Assembly: GCA_027919835.1 (NCBI GenBank)
Contig: JANVFP010000003.1
Location: 1,612,001 to 1,676,000, forward strand
Reading direction: 5' to 3'
DNA from: Lentinula raphanica
Lineage: Eukaryota; Basidiomycota; Agaricomycetes; Agaricales; Omphalotaceae
DNA length: 64,000 nt
A model generated the notes under the pieces. The model had not been told where the DNA came from and did not search any database. It saw nothing but the letters and a program-made list of their open reading frames with translations. Shown here one piece after another: positions 12,051-24,821 of the stretch (positions within the stretch are counted from its first letter, which is position 1; every line of letters starts with the position of its first letter). The position numbers and the translations under genes are program-made.

Positions 12051-13168
12051 TGTTGAATTCCTTCCACATGGAACAGGACAGTGTTTTTGTTACGATGTAT
12101 TGTAGAAGGAAACCTCGTCGGTCATGTAGCTTGTGTAATACTCAAGTACTAAACATTTGTACTCCGACAAGGGGCCGCTCCCGAGTCCCGACACTTGAAA
12201 GAGAATTTTTTGAGAGGCATACTTGGCGATTGACCTCATTCTATTTCTACTTCAATTACAATTTCCACCACGTCTGCGACGCTTGAGCTCATGCTAAGTT
12301 CGTTTCATCTACAGAAAAGTTAATTTGCAAAGATGGACCTCCTGCTCCTTGTGGCCAGGGAAGCGGTATGTAGCATTGCCCACCGAGATGCCATTCAACA
12401 ATTCTGGTTACTGGTATAAAAATCATATTTAACAAAGGCACTGTGAGAGTACTTAGATATCCACGTAAGTAATTCAACGTTATCCTTGAAGGACAAAAAG
12501 TCAGGTTCAGAGGCAGCATGAATCGAAGGATTGGTAGGAACCTTGGGCCCTTGACTCTAGGGGTGGTGATGAGAGTGATGATGGGGCGAAGGAAGAGTCC
12601 AAAGAAGATGCCAGATAATCGGACGAAGCATACGTTGGCGCTCGGCATTGTCGGCATTAAAGAGCTTATTATGTAACAGAAATTGAACACCGGGCCTCCG
12701 AGCTCCTCCGAGTCAATCTTCTACGTTCATCTCCTGTTCATCTCCTTCAGAGCTCCTCTGACAACCTTCGAATAACGACGAGCACCGCAGGCTTGTGCTG
12801 TGCGCTCGTCATTGTGCGTCGACGAATCTATGCTGTCCAGTCGACTTACCCTTGAACCGCTCCTCATTCAATGTTCGTTCAACTTCCGTCTCCCAAAAGG
12901 TACATTCCCGTACTTGGAATGTACGCGCTGTTTATCCGGACTTGAAGGACTCACCTGGACTCACGCTGCCGAAAGGAATTATGATGAAGGCTCTCCTCTA
13001 ATTTCGATAGTTCTCAAAGCTTACTGCTATATAGCAATGCGACTATCCAAATGCACTACTCCTACGCCAACTTGGAGTAATTTTCCAGACACGTTATGGG
13101 CATTAGGCCGGGCGACTGATTAGGACGATCGGTGGTCACATAGCACTGGCCCTTCTGAATGCAACACC
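12051..13168. other. tail-to-tail intergenic region
   Basis: Lies between the 3' ends of the ferric reductase and UbiA-1. Short open frames (12289-12690 minus, 12800-13123 plus) show no family features. I see nothing firm here. Confidence 0.45.
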
Positions 13169-14368
13169 CTAAATGACGACGCGGAACAGGTAGTCGGCTA
13201 GCAGACCACCAGCAACAATGCCGCCGAGACGGATGTTTGACTAGTGCGCGAAACGAGTACCATTAGAACGCTTGTTACGTCAACCCAAGGTCAATCACTT
13301 ACGTCGAAACGTTCCTTGCAGTTAGCAGCATTCATAGGATTGTGTGTTCCAAGCTGCCATATCATATGGATAGCAGATCCAATAACAGAAACAGTGTAGA
13401 ACCAAACACCCTGGCCATTCAAGTTGCCGATGTATGCCAGAGAGCCAATGTAGATGATTGCAAAAAGTCGAAGGATCGAGGAAAGGTAAGAGCCAAAGAG
13501 AAGTGCTGTAGATTTGACGCCTGCACGCTTGTCATCGTTTAAATCCTTGAAGAGGGTAAGTCAAACTAGTATCTGACGTTCTTGATGGTCTTCTTACCTG
13601 ACACGCATATATAGTATCATATACAATCGTCCAACTCGCAAGAGAGACCATTCCGTATGCGAGTATCTTGAAATCATCCCATGACATGGATGAGCCTTGT
13701 CCAGACACGTCGACCCAGGCGACAACGAAGCCCCAGTTGATAGCAAACCCAAGCCATGCTTGAGGAAGATAAGTTACGCGCTTCATCAAGGGATAAATAA
13801 CGTTGAGGACGGCAACGTCGAAGACACCCTGATAGAACCTAGCATATGCGTAAGATTTGTTATGATGAAGGGTGTATAAACTGGACTTACGCTCCCTTAG
13901 ATTCGAGCATGTACAAGGTAGCGACGAAGGCCAAAGTAAGTGAGATGAGATATGCGAAGGCACCAGCCATTGAAACGGCGCCCGAAGCAAGAGGTCGAAC
14001 TTTGGTGCGTTCTGTTTCATGAAGTTGGCGGCATGAGGTCGACAAAAGCATGACATGGTTCGTTTAACTTACCGACTTGTCGATCAAAATCTACGTCGCA
14101 AATATCATTCCACACGCAAGCAGCACTACGGAGGGTGAAGCTCCCCAGACCGTAAACCGCTAGACGGATGATCAAAGCCTCGAGAGGCATGCTGGTTTTG
14201 TATGCAGACATCAAGAGAGCATATGCTGTTTGAAAGTCATTCCAGTAAGTAGTTGAAATGATTGTCAGAATGTTTACTCTCACCAAAGGGCCAGAAGAAG
14301 AGGAATGTGCCCACTGGGGCATGCATCCTGGCCAGGCAATAATAGTGGTTTAAGGCAGAGGGCATCAT
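13169..14368 (-). CDS. UbiA-family prenyltransferase, copy 1
   Basis: Six exons (14284-14368, 14073-14225, 13891-14011, 13598-13838, 13303-13545, 13169-13240) join to 304 residues. It has the two Asp-rich prenyl-diphosphate/Mg sites of the UbiA family: NDICDVDFD at residues 68-76 followed by RQVERTKVRPLA, and DLNDDKRAGVKSTA from residue 201. The rest is membrane helices. UbiA proteins of the COQ2 type transfer a prenyl group onto the 3-position of 4-hydroxybenzoate; the length fits (about 300). There is no long N-terminal mitochondrial presequence, unlike true COQ2, which supports a secondary-metabolic role. All five introns match those of copy 2. It is divergent from P450-1. Substrate and prenyl length are inferred, not shown. 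Confidence 0.88.
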
Positions 14369-15152
14369 ACTCGAAGGTAAGGAATACTATCAGACTGAAA
14401 GGCAGAGAAAGTCGGATTCACAACTTAAATAAATCTTTTCCGACAGTGGCCCAATTTGATCCAAACATAAAGAAATTTTCAGAAAGTGATGATTGGCCCA
14501 TCTAGAATTTGGGAAAGCCAGGCACACCAACGTATCCAGGAATACACTGCAAAGCTTGAGCGATTTGAACATGATGGAAGAAATATTGGACTTTCCTTTG
14601 ATTCCTTACAGAAATAACGTGAAACCCTCTTGATTTGGAGCATGGCGCGCGCGTATGGCAGTGTCTAGGTTCATGGGCTGATTCTGATATCAAAGATCAT
14701 CGATCAGTACTTCAGTATTCAGAAGAATTCAGGCTGTAAATTTTGAAATCCTGTAAATTTTCGGATCCCAAACGCGCTCACAATATCACGTATCACTCTA
14801 TCCAGCCCTATCCCTGCTTCCGACCTCTGGGTCTACTATCCCGTCGGTCGCTATTCTTCGCCACCCTAGGCTACTCGTGCTATCTATCCTCATCAATGTA
14901 GCAAAGGTTCTATTCACCAATCTTCTAGGCACTTCGCAACAGGTTCGAGTCTTTATGTGTATGTGTTCTGAGTTATTATTTTGATTGGCAGGATAACGAA
15001 GTTTGCCAAAGATCCAAACCTCACTGAACGCTCATTGGCCAGCAGAATCCAGTTCGACTCAGTCGTTTACACTCGGGGTGTCAAAATTTCTGAGCCTTTA
15101 AGCAATCATTCGAACAATTTCCTAACCCAACGTTGTCTCTTTCTCCATCAGT
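14369..15152. other. divergent promoter region UbiA-1 / P450-1
   Basis: 784 bases between two start codons that point away from each other, so it must hold the promoters of both. Apart from the UbiA-side TATA box, a CCTTTAAG stretch near 15094-15101 is a possible TATA-like element for P450-1. No gene seen. Confidence 0.5.
14424..14431 (-). promoter_or_regulatory. TATA-like box of UbiA-1
   Basis: On the minus strand TATTTAAG lies about 56 bases upstream of the UbiA-1 ATG; the following AAGTTGT is shared with the TATA region of UbiA-2 (TATATAAGTTGT), so the element has been kept in both copies. Confidence 0.5.
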
Positions 15153-17137
15153 ATGCTCAATCTCTTTTGGGCTCCAGTGGTTGCCGCTGCCGCCGTCTAC
15201 TACGTTGCACTTAAAGTGCTCAAGTCTCAGCGAAAGTCGTATCCCCCTGGTTGGTCAAACTAGCTATTCTTTTGATGGAACTACCAGTGTTCATCTTCGC
15301 GTCTTTGCCAGGTCCGGCCTCGAAACCTATCGTAGGAAACGAGGTGCCTAATTCTGAAATTTGGTCAGTCATGGGCAAATGGGCAAAAGAATATGGTCAG
15401 TACCACATAATTTCACGTTCTCTATCCAAGTGTAAATTTGACTCATTCTACAGGAGATGTTATTCACTTTCGCATATTCAGTCGGCACTTCGTCGTCTTG
15501 AGCAGTCTCGAATCCGCCCTTGAATTGTTCGAGAAACGTTCAAAGACCTATGCGGGCCGCCCAACTTCCGCGATGTACGAGTTAGTACGAAACGGTTCTG
15601 TCGTCTTTTCTCAACCTGGAAATCGTCTCGAAATATATCGTCGTCTCCTCCGCGCATGGCTCAACCCGGATATCGCCAAGAAACACTTCCATATCCAACG
15701 CGAAGAAACCAACAACTTCCTCAAGAGAGTCGTTGACTCCAAGGATACATTGAGCATAATGGCCAGAAGGTAATTCGATTTGGTTTGTTTTTCCTGCAGT
15801 TCTCATTGAACGATTGACAGATATGCTGGATCAATCGCGATTCGACTTGCCTATGGCGATATCCCTGCGGATAAGAAGGAAGAATTCGCTCAGATCGCCG
15901 ATGAGCTTCTCGCAATCCAGAACCAAGGTGGTCAACCAAGCCGTTGGCTTGTCAACTCATTCCCCATTCGTAAGTCGTTCGTCTTCAGGGAAGATTGAAA
16001 ACGTCATTCATTTCTTGCTACTAGTGCGATTTGTTCCTACTTGGTTCCCAGGGGCGTACTTTAAGAGATGGGCGTCCGAGACGCATACGAAGACCAACGA
16101 GCTTATCAAGACACCTATCCAAATGATTCGTCAACAGATGGTACGCGCTCAATATTGAACCACTCAGATGTGGTTAGAAACATTTCCTTATTAACAGTCC
16201 ACTGGGGAAGCTGTGCCCTCCTTCGCAAACCACTTTCTCGAGAACACCGAAGGGCTCATTCCCCGTCGTACAGATCGAGACGACATTGTTGCTTGTGCTG
16301 CTAACAGTTTCTATGCCGGTATGTTAATCAAATTTGTGTTGCTTTGATTTCAGCTCAATTCCTGATACAGCTGGAACGGAAACTACTTCTGGTTTTGTTG
16401 CTCTATTTTTTCTTCTGCTCTCCTTGCATCCGGAAATCCAACGCAAAGGACAAGCCGAGATTGATGCGGTTGTTGGCACCAGCACGTTGCCCAGTATCGA
16501 ACATCGCTCCACACTGCCCTACATTGAAGCTATCCTCAAGGAAGTCCATCGTTTCCATCCCGCTGCCCCGCTTCTGTTCCATGCCACGACCAAGGATGAT
16601 GACTATAAGGGATATTTCATTCCGAACGGCTGCACAATTTATGCTAACATTTGGTACGTACATTTGATGTCAACTTTGAGTGCTATGGGCTCAGAAAATA
16701 AAGGCTCATGCTCCGTGATCCCGCGCATTACGCCGAACCCGAATTGTTCAAACCCGATCGTTTCATGGTCGAATCTCCTCCTCCTGATCCTCGCAAGCTC
16801 ACTTTCGGACTCGGTCGCAGGTAAGCTTAATCGTCTCGACTTCCGGTAGTTGCCTTATAACCATTTTTAGGAACTGTCCTGGTCAACACGTTGGAGATAT
16901 TTCGCTTTGGTTAGCCCTTGCTCGCACAGTCGCTGCTTGCAATATAAAATCGTGTACTATGGTTGATGGCAAGGCGATTGACGAATTACACATTCCATTC
17001 ATACAAGGTCTCACCTCGTCAGTTCCTTTTCTCATTTCCTGTGTATAGACTGATCATCTATTCCCAGTGCACCTGAACCTTTCTATTGCGACGTTGAATA
17101 TCGATCTCAGGCATACAGGGAAATGTTAGACCATTGA
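15153..17137 (+). CDS. cytochrome P450-1
   Basis: Ten exons (15153-15249, 15312-15395, 15454-15769, 15821-15969, 16025-16140, 16198-16318, 16371-16653, 16704-16820, 16871-17017, 17068-17137) join to 499 residues. It starts with a membrane anchor (residues about 2-22) and a Pro-rich hinge (YPPGP). The oxygen-binding I-helix motif is AGTETT (residues 295-300), the ExxR pair Glu352/Arg355 (KEVHR), and the heme site FGLGRRNCPGQH with Cys430 as the iron ligand. ER-bound monooxygenase; substrate unknown, but the divergent pairing with a UbiA prenyltransferase suggests hydroxylation, epoxidation or desaturation of a prenylated aromatic. It is a near-copy of P450-2 with identical intron positions. 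Confidence 0.92.
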
Positions 17138-18036
17138 AATCCTCCGACCGATATCCTTTTTGAAGTAGCTCAGTATAACGCGACTGGAATCAACAGTGAT
17201 CGAGCTTGTGGGAAGTAGATAGTAGAACGTAATTTGTACTAGCCGGATGCGAGATAATCCAGAAATGATCTTTCCACCATACTGCTCAACGGCAACCCCA
17301 CTCACGATAACATGATATGCATATGTCAAGAATCGTCAAGATCAAATAGGATGAAATCCGCTGTACACCGTGTCTGCAGGGCTCACACACACTGTCTCAG
17401 TAAGATTTGTCGATTACTGTTATCCATGTGCTGATTGCTGATGTGATTAGTAGGCAGCGCCTCAGAAAGCATCAATGTAGGTACCTCATCGGTTGAGGCT
17501 AAGACCTCGAGTCAGCACAGAATATCTTCAAGGAGGCTTCAGCTTCAGCCTCCAGTCCTTTTTTCATCAACGCGTCCAAGATGGTTGTCAAGTTTCTGGC
17601 AGCCTATAGCAGCCCTATCTGTGAGGCGCAATGGAGAAATACCTCACACCTTTCCGCCATCGATTTCAATTCTTTTTCATGTCTCCACGAGACTAAGACT
17701 AAGACTCCACCGTCCAGTAAGTATTAAGTATCTCCCAATCAGATTGACATTCTACTCATCACCCTGATGGAATCGGTACCCCGTCGGCTCCCGTTGGAGA
17801 AGATGATAGCCTGCCAATAGGCCCCGTATGGTAACCTCAAGCAGCTTCAAGCATCGCATACCCTCGCATACCCTCGAACGGATTCTGACCTACCCGGCTT
17901 GTTCAAAATACAGCGACTATCAGAGGCTAGAGCAGATCGTATCTCGGCGGGCGCAATGTGCTAGTCTCCTGTCTCCCAAAGGCAGAATCTTATACCTCTT
18001 GACAATAACGAGTCGGGGTATCAAGACCATTGCGTC
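17138..18036. other. intergenic region after P450-1
   Basis: No gene recognised. An open frame running from about 17828 to 18085 leads into the decayed chorismate-lyase copy; only its last codons match the intact gene. Confidence 0.4.
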
Positions 18037-18699
18037 AATTCAACGGCCGAGAAGATACAGTAGGGTACTAGAAAGGATCATCTGATTCATGCTTGCTGCT
18101 CAAAGTGATCTCAGACGAGTCCAGCCTCGTCTGTTGAGGTAGGGAAAAAAGTTCCCCTTCATTACCACTAATGCCAGGACTGGTGTAGTTCATTCTTTGG
18201 TGACACGGCGATCGACGTGAATGTGGTTCGATTGACAAAGTTGAACACTCCACGTATCCGAGTCGTTCCCGCTTCCCCAGAAGCCCCTGTGGTTCAAACC
18301 CGCAAAGTACTTATTTTCAAAGTGTCGATCAATCATCCGCCGTTTGTCTGCACTGCGACCTCAACGGTGATGCTAACTTCTCCTGTTGAATGTGAGCGCC
18401 TCATAGTATACTTAAGGAAGAGTTCGCCACGGGTCAGACATGAAGCATATCGCGGCATTTTTCCTCAAACAGGTGGAGATTTTGACACCCCCTCGGGTGC
18501 AGAAGAACTCAGGAAGACGTACTACATGACCCTCACAAGTCCCGGTATTGAATGCGAAGTTTTCGATTTTTTTTTGAGAGAGACATGTTTACTGGAGAGG
18601 AATGGCTCCAAAAAATTAAAACAAAGTTTCATCACCAGTATGCGGGGCCGGAGCCTTCAGCGCTTCAGCTTCAGGGATGGAATCCGAATAGTAGACTGA
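18037..18699 (+). pseudogene. decayed chorismate-lyase-like gene
   Basis: This stretch matches the intact gene at 37378-38085 over most of its length. From 18037, IQRPRRYSRVLERII is followed by a stop and then MLAAQSDLRR, which corresponds to the second exon of the intact gene. A GTAG acceptor near 18190 leads into SSFFGDTAIDVNV, then TPRI..VPASPEAP..QTRKVL, CTATSTV.LTSP. After about 18405 the frame slips and a stop interrupts the EEFATGQT-like segment; the frame recovers at TPSGAEELRKTY and again at DMFTGEEWL. Frameshifts, stops and a small insertion in the IFKVSINHPPF region argue for loss of function. Oriented opposite to the intact copy, in line with an inverted duplication. Confidence 0.75.
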
Positions 18700-19034
18700 A
18701 CTTCAAGAATCTGAATAGGTATCAGCCTAAGTACTATACACTAATTCTAGACAACAATTTTTTCAATCTTATCAATGACGAGTCGACTATCCATGATCGA
18801 CTTAAACTGCAGATAGGACGAAAAACAACTAGACGTTTTGAGGATACTAGATCTACTATGATACGAAATGCAGAATAAAACTTAGAAGAGCAGAATGTAC
18901 TTGAATGAGTCCATCCGAGAGCGACAATAGGGCAACACCTACTATAGGTAACATGATTCTACCGTACTGTTTGTTATTTTTACATCAACTTTTCTTTGGG
19001 GCTGACAGTTCTAATCCATATTTCACCCGGACGA
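18700..19034. other. short intergenic stretch
   Basis: AT-rich, between the pseudogene and the 3' end of the F-box-like gene. Nothing recognised. Confidence 0.45.
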
Positions 19035-22000
19035 CTAAGATAAAGCAAGCTGAGGAGGAGGTACATCGAAGGTTGAAGCATTAGAAGACACATACCTTCG
19101 TTCTCTTAATATCCTCCACACCATCTTTGCTTCTTTCTCCTTCTCTCTCTCATTTCCAGTCATGCGTTGTACATTGTTTCCTGCTCTAGGCGGAAACACT
19201 CCAGGCCCACATCGATCCTGTAGGTCGGCTAGAGCCTCATTCGTGCCTTCAGTCTCTACAACGACTTTGCCGTACCAGCCTGGGTCAACAAAGAGAGTGC
19301 TGTTTGGAATCGGGATGCGAGACTGTACAGGAGAATGAGAGTTGATAGAACCTCGACCGCGGCTTTGGGAGTGAACAGGCGAGGGGCGAATGTGGAATGA
19401 AGATCGGTGCACCCATCGGACAACATTGTGATAAGAGCCTTGAGGAGTTTCCGTCCTAACACGATCTTGTAGCAACTGCAAGTTCGCTGCGATTTCTGCA
19501 CCCCAAGGAGATATGTCCAATCGAATGACTGGGTTACTCGAAGCCGTGCGAATAATCCGATGGAAATATGACGGTGGAAAGGCAAAACCGGGGATGTACT
19601 TGGGCAGATCACCTATTGGTGAGTATGTGTAGTCAAGGTCCTACGGGTCGAGCGTCAAGGCCAAGGCGGTTAGTACGAATGGTACTGCTCACGATGAGGT
19701 AACTTCCGTCCCAAACCATCCTTCCGGCATTCCCGTCATCTCCTACAGCCATATCCCACACAACATCACCCAGTCTCAGTAAACTTGACCCTTTGCCCTC
19801 ACCGGGTCGTTTCTCTTTGTCCGATAAAAGTCCAGCTCGTCTCAACTCAGCCTCGCATTCCAGTACACTGGCATCCGATAGCCAATCTCCTTCAGGAGAA
19901 GGGATGAACACTCGAAGGAGAGGAGCACGTCCTGGGCGGAATAAGGGCGATCGGAATCCCAATGATCCATTCGTAGTTGCATCATGGCCATTCTGGCTAC
20001 TGTAACCGTGAGCCACCGACCGACCATGTGTAAAGGAAGAACTGGGTGATGGAGCCCGGCTCCCCGAACGTGAGCTATTCGGCACTGAGCGAGGTGAGTA
20101 GATTCCGTTTGCATTAGGACGAGTTGGACTCGGGTCATTCAAATTATGTCTCGTTGTCATCGCCTCTGCCTGAGCTCTCAGTCGTAGCATGACACGATTG
20201 TAGGCCCGTGTCGCATTGACCATTGCCCGTGCGTTATCCGACACGGATGGGTCACGTAGAGAAGGAATGATAGAACGTTGCTGGAGGTAGAGTTCCGCAA
20301 CCCGGGCATATTCGAATGTTGGGAGCGTGACGCCTTGGAGATAAGAGTGTAAATCCTAAAACAATTGTTTGACCGTCAGCAAGCGTGATATCTGAGAAAA
20401 AAAACAGACGTACTCTCAGCGTAAGGGTGAGTGGTTCATCGTTCCTTTGCCATCGGGAATATCCGACCGTTCTCAAAAATCTTTCCAGGACTTCCTCCTT
20501 CAGTAGTTCAGCTCTCTCACCTTTGTTTTCGAAGAGTGCTCGTATTCTCTTCGATACTGAGTACAAGCAACACCAATCCCAGTAAGATAGGTATCCTAGT
20601 ACTGACCCCAGGAGCGCGGGGTTGGACATGAAGGGTATCAATGGGAATGGTTCTGGAGGTCTATCTTGTCGCAGAGGGAGACCTGAGACTACCGGCGGTG
20701 GTGCAGGGGGCTGGAAATCAGCTCTTTTGCGAGTTCGAGTGTGTGGTTGGACGTTGGATAGGGGTCGAGGGATAGAGATAGGTGCAGGAGTAGGGGTGTT
20801 GTCGATTGTATCTGGTGCTGCTGTTGACGTCCTGTCATCCGTAACCACCGCATTGTCATCACTGGAGGCATCGGCTATTGAGGGGTTCAGTTGTTCGTCA
20901 TCATGGACTGTACTTGCGTTGGAAGGCGCAATGAAGGAATTGTTTTGAGCCAGGTCCTCCCTTTCGCCCTCATCGTCTTGGTTATAGACAACACTTGATC
21001 TAGCATCCAACTCCACAGGCAAAGATGAGGAGAATACAGAGGTCGATGTCAGTTGGTCTCCGGAAGGTGAGTCGTCTTCCTTTATACTCGGTTCAGGTGG
21101 CTTAAGCATTCTTACCCCGTCCGCCTTCGCGAAAGGGTCTTCATCAAGTGGGATAGCCACCCTCCGTTCAGCAAACTCGAACTCCTCGTTGGATATCACT
21201 GTCGAAGGACGTGAAATGATATTCGAAGGAGGGGACTGAAGAGTTTTTCTCGCAGGGACTTCCGGTGATACTGGCGGCGTTGGCCGTTGTTGTATCGGCT
21301 TCGGAGGTGTAGCAGGGGGTTCCTGATGACGGGATTTCGTCAATGTCCGATGCGGAGAGTGTGATGTTGAAGGTGGCGCAGAAGGACCTCCGGTCGTCAT
21401 CATAGGTCGATGATGTGGTGGCTGCTGCTGCGGGGAAGAAGGAGGAGAGGCGGGAGTTTTGTGTAAAGTGGACTTTCTCTTCGAACTTATGGAGGAGTGC
21501 GGAGGCTGTTGCGACGGAGGAGGTGGAAGAGGAGGTTGGGCTTTCATTGTATTCAATGTGGAAGCTGTACTTGAGCGATGTTCGGAGACAGAAGAATACC
21601 TAGGATTGGAAGGCGGCGGAGTATGCTGAGTTTGAAAACTCGATGGAGGCGGAGGTGAGGCGTGCATTCCGTATTCGGCAGGAGGCGAAGGATATGCTGT
21701 GGCAGGGTAATGATTGGGGATTGGTGGAGGTTGTTGTTGGATCGTGGCCATTGCAGCAAATATCAATGGTCCCTTCTTCGGTACGGCCCCTCCAGTTATA
21801 GGAGAAGTATGTATCGAAGACGAAGCGCGCCGACCAACATTGGATTGATTCAATGGTGGTGAATTGAGATTGGGTATGAGTTGAGGTTGGACTTTGACTG
21901 GCATCTGGAATGAACCAGAAGCATGGGCCAAGGAAGAATGAGCTGCGCCCATACTCGCGTTTGACGAGTTACCGCTATGGAGGTTGTAAAAAGAATTGTT

Positions 22001-23510
22001 GGATCCTGTAAACTACACGGAATACGATAAGATCTACCTCAAATCAACTAAAGAGAGTAAGGAGAAAACTCACTGGTACTCCGTAATTCGCGTAGCTTGA
22101 AGGCGGTGGTGGAGGCGAGCTAGAGGTTGAAGTGTGTGCAGAAGAGGGATTAGGATTTGAGGCCTGTGTCATGCCAAAGTGTTTAAGTACTCCTTGCATC
22201 AAATAATTATGAATGAAAAAGGAAAAGCGGCAAAACCGGTTAGAGAAGGAGATAGAGCGATGACGACTGGGACATGAATGCAAGTAAACTAACGAGAACC
22301 AGGGAAGACGAAGACAGGATAAAGAGCGGACAAATTGAACATGATTCGTTAACAGTTGCCTTGGAAGGGATAATGACAGCCAAGAACAGAGTCGGCATTA
22401 CGTCTGACGCAACTGCAGCCAGCGATAAGCATGTAATGATGACCAGAGCAAGTTAAAAATCAGTCAAGTGGCCGAAACCTGAAATGCCTATCTGCGCCAA
22501 GATGAATCAAAAGCTACTGCGTTCGCGGATGTGCGTTATGGCCGGCGCCTTAGCCACATTGCAAGGGTTGGAGTCGTTTGCAGCGCCTCTATGCCAGTAT
22601 TTCACGGGGCTTTCAAATCCGTGAATGTCCATACCATTACCATACGCAAAATGTACGTAGTGGCTGCTAGGCAGGGACAGCAGGCACCAAGCAAAGAGAA
22701 GTATTGAACGAGGAATTCTTAGCGAAAAAATGGAACGGTCTACTGCAAGAAAGAAAATAAGGCATGTGGATTGTTACTCACTCTGTGCGAAAGATCAGGA
22801 CCGATATCAGCACTGCTGATCGGACCATGAGCATAAGTCGGGTGAGTTTGTCGAGAAACGAGATTGTTCCGGGAAGGGTTGACTGAATCTAAGGGTGCGT
22901 CATAACTAGTACCTGCGCGAGCCGAACGCGAAGTTGGATCTGCATGGGGAAGATCTTGGATCGATGATTTGCGCGTAGTGTTGGTGGTAGAAAGCCGGGA
23001 GGATAAGTGGCTTTGGGGTTCTGTGTTTTCCGCCGTATCCGCAACATCCGCAGCACGACTTTTCTGCGTGGTTGTTTTGCGGCTCAGACGAGAAAGGTCT
23101 ACAGGGACCGGCCCTGAGGTAGACGTACGGTGTTCCAAAATAGGCTTCACTGCGTCCGAAGGTAGAGTTGGCGGAAGGGGTTTATCAAGTTTGTCGGAAG
23201 CATTCCAAGGTTGTCCAGGCTGACCTCCACCTAGTCGCTGGCTACCGGCCTTTCCTATTCCTGCTTTACCTCCGTTCACATTAAACGTGGATTCTCTTCT
23301 CGTGGCGAGGGACATGGGGCCAGAGACCATAGGCTTCGATGGCGCAGAACCGTTTGAGCCATCGATACTAGTTGGGTTCGTAGACGAGAATCGAGCAAAA
23401 AGTGGTGCCGACGTCGAGGAAGCTGATTGATGTGCTGTCTTTGCCTTCGTTACTTTTTCGGAAGCAGCAACATTCTGTTGCTGGTGCTTGGACTTCTTTC
23501 GAAGGAACAT
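19035..23510 (-). CDS. large F-box-like, Pro/Ser-rich protein
   Basis: Five exons (22782-23510, 22074-22163, 20414-22012, 19693-20355, 19035-19640) all meet in phase 0 and give 1228 residues. The first 700 residues are Pro-, Ser- and Gln-rich and probably disordered. Around residues 725-775 a segment LLGSVLGYLSYWDWCCLYSVSKRIRALF looks like an F-box-type motif. The C-terminal third contains LDYTYSPIGDLPKYIPGFAFPPSYFHRI, RLDISPWG and WYGKVVVETEG, an ordered region I cannot name. F-box proteins usually link substrates to SCF ubiquitin ligases; that role is only inferred. The first intron (about 618 bases) is unusually long, so two genes are possible. It looks like an ordinary basidiomycete gene caught inside the cluster. 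Confidence 0.65.
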
Positions 23511-24821
23511 TAGAAGATGGACTCCTAAGCGTAGGTACTAGAGACAGTGCACGCGTTGGATGGGAGCGTTGAATGAGGGATGATGGAGGAACAAGAAAGA
23601 GAAGGAGAGAGCGACAAAAGACAGGGCGTAGATCATGCAATCATCATGAATGGCAACACGATTTCTCTCATATGCGACTTTTAGGAACCAAGGCAAATTT
23701 ACGTGAGTAGAATTTCCTTTTTGGGATAACTTCGGCACAGCGGCAGCCAGCCTGCACGTTCGACTTGTCTTCCTGTTGTCTTCCTTCTTTCATCTGTTCC
23801 ACATACTCCTCTTATGTCGAGGGACAAATATTTTGGATGACAGTGTATCTCTGCTAGTACGTGCTGTTCTTATTGTTTATATCCCTCGGTTTTGTCAAAA
23901 TGGGACATACTTACCGCCGTCAAGCTCCATTCTCAATTATGTTCGATTTTTTTTCGTCTCGTCACTCATGATGGAGAAAAATATCCACCTTTTAATTTCC
24001 ACCAATGATACTCCGCTGTACAGCATCATCTTACATATGCGCTCACATCATGACACGACACGAGGTTCGAACTCTACGGTTTTCGCGAATGCAATACATG
24101 AGGTCTGCATGTGGTATGTCATGGTGTTAGGGGTGTTCACTGGACATGTAATTTTAGCTCGAGGCAAGTTCTTCCTCCTTCTCTTGACGCTAATTCAGCC
24201 TTGCAGGTATCGAGATTCGAATTCTGGGCCTCGCAATCAATGCATGCTAAGGACAACTTCGGCGCCTGAACTATCCTGAGTATTCGCGGAACTAGAATCC
24301 GTCAAAGTTTATAAGGTTCTCTGTATTGACGTTGAACTCTGAATGGAGAAGAGTTGAAATAAGGCTTCTCTTAGGACTCTGACAAAAGGCTGCGATGTTC
24401 GCCGAACTTCTAAGGGTCATTGGTGACCGCACAATTTCGGTGTCGATAAATGCAACCATTCCTTCGCTCAACGATAGACGAGAAGGCTCGGTATTATTAT
24501 AATCTAGTTTCTACCTTGGAATTTTCCAGCGTTCATGATCATTGGAAGAGATGTTCGAAAGAGTCCTATTATTTCAGATGTGACGGGTGTGTGGTATATT
24601 GTACAGTTCGATTACATGTGTAGAGCCCAAGATACTAGTCACCAAGAAGCCCTTGTTGTTCTAAGATAGATTGTAGAATAAATGCAGAGGCAAAGAGTGA
24701 TACAGAGTTGATAAAGGAAGGTTGAAAGATTGCCCAATTGCGATAATTTATCAATGTAAGCCGCAATAAAGAAGGTGGATCGAAAAATGCGAAAGATTAA
24801 GCCAAGGAGTCCAAGGAGTCT
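23511..24821. other. intergenic region
   Basis: 1.3 kb between the promoter side of the F-box-like gene and the 3' end of GMC-1. An open frame at 23776-24279 (plus) has no recognisable domain. Two GGTTCGAA/ATTCGAATTC strings near 24063 and 24213 resemble tRNA B boxes but have no matching A box or cloverleaf. Nothing firm. Confidence 0.4.

Noticed and set aside
12289..12690. Hydrophobic open frame, minus strand
   Set aside because: Needs a non-ATG start, no recognisable family, and no conserved neighbour relation.
18217..18699. A functional gene for a 160-residue protein
   Set aside because: Comparison with the intact paralogue at 37.4 kb shows frameshifts and stops; the open frame is only part of a decayed copy.
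24050..24260. tRNA gene or tRNA-derived SINE
   Set aside because: Two strings resemble a B box (GGTTCGAA, ATTCGAATTC), but there is no A box at the right distance and no cloverleaf.
23776..24279. 167-codon open frame, plus strand
   Set aside because: No domain or splice signals; likely chance.
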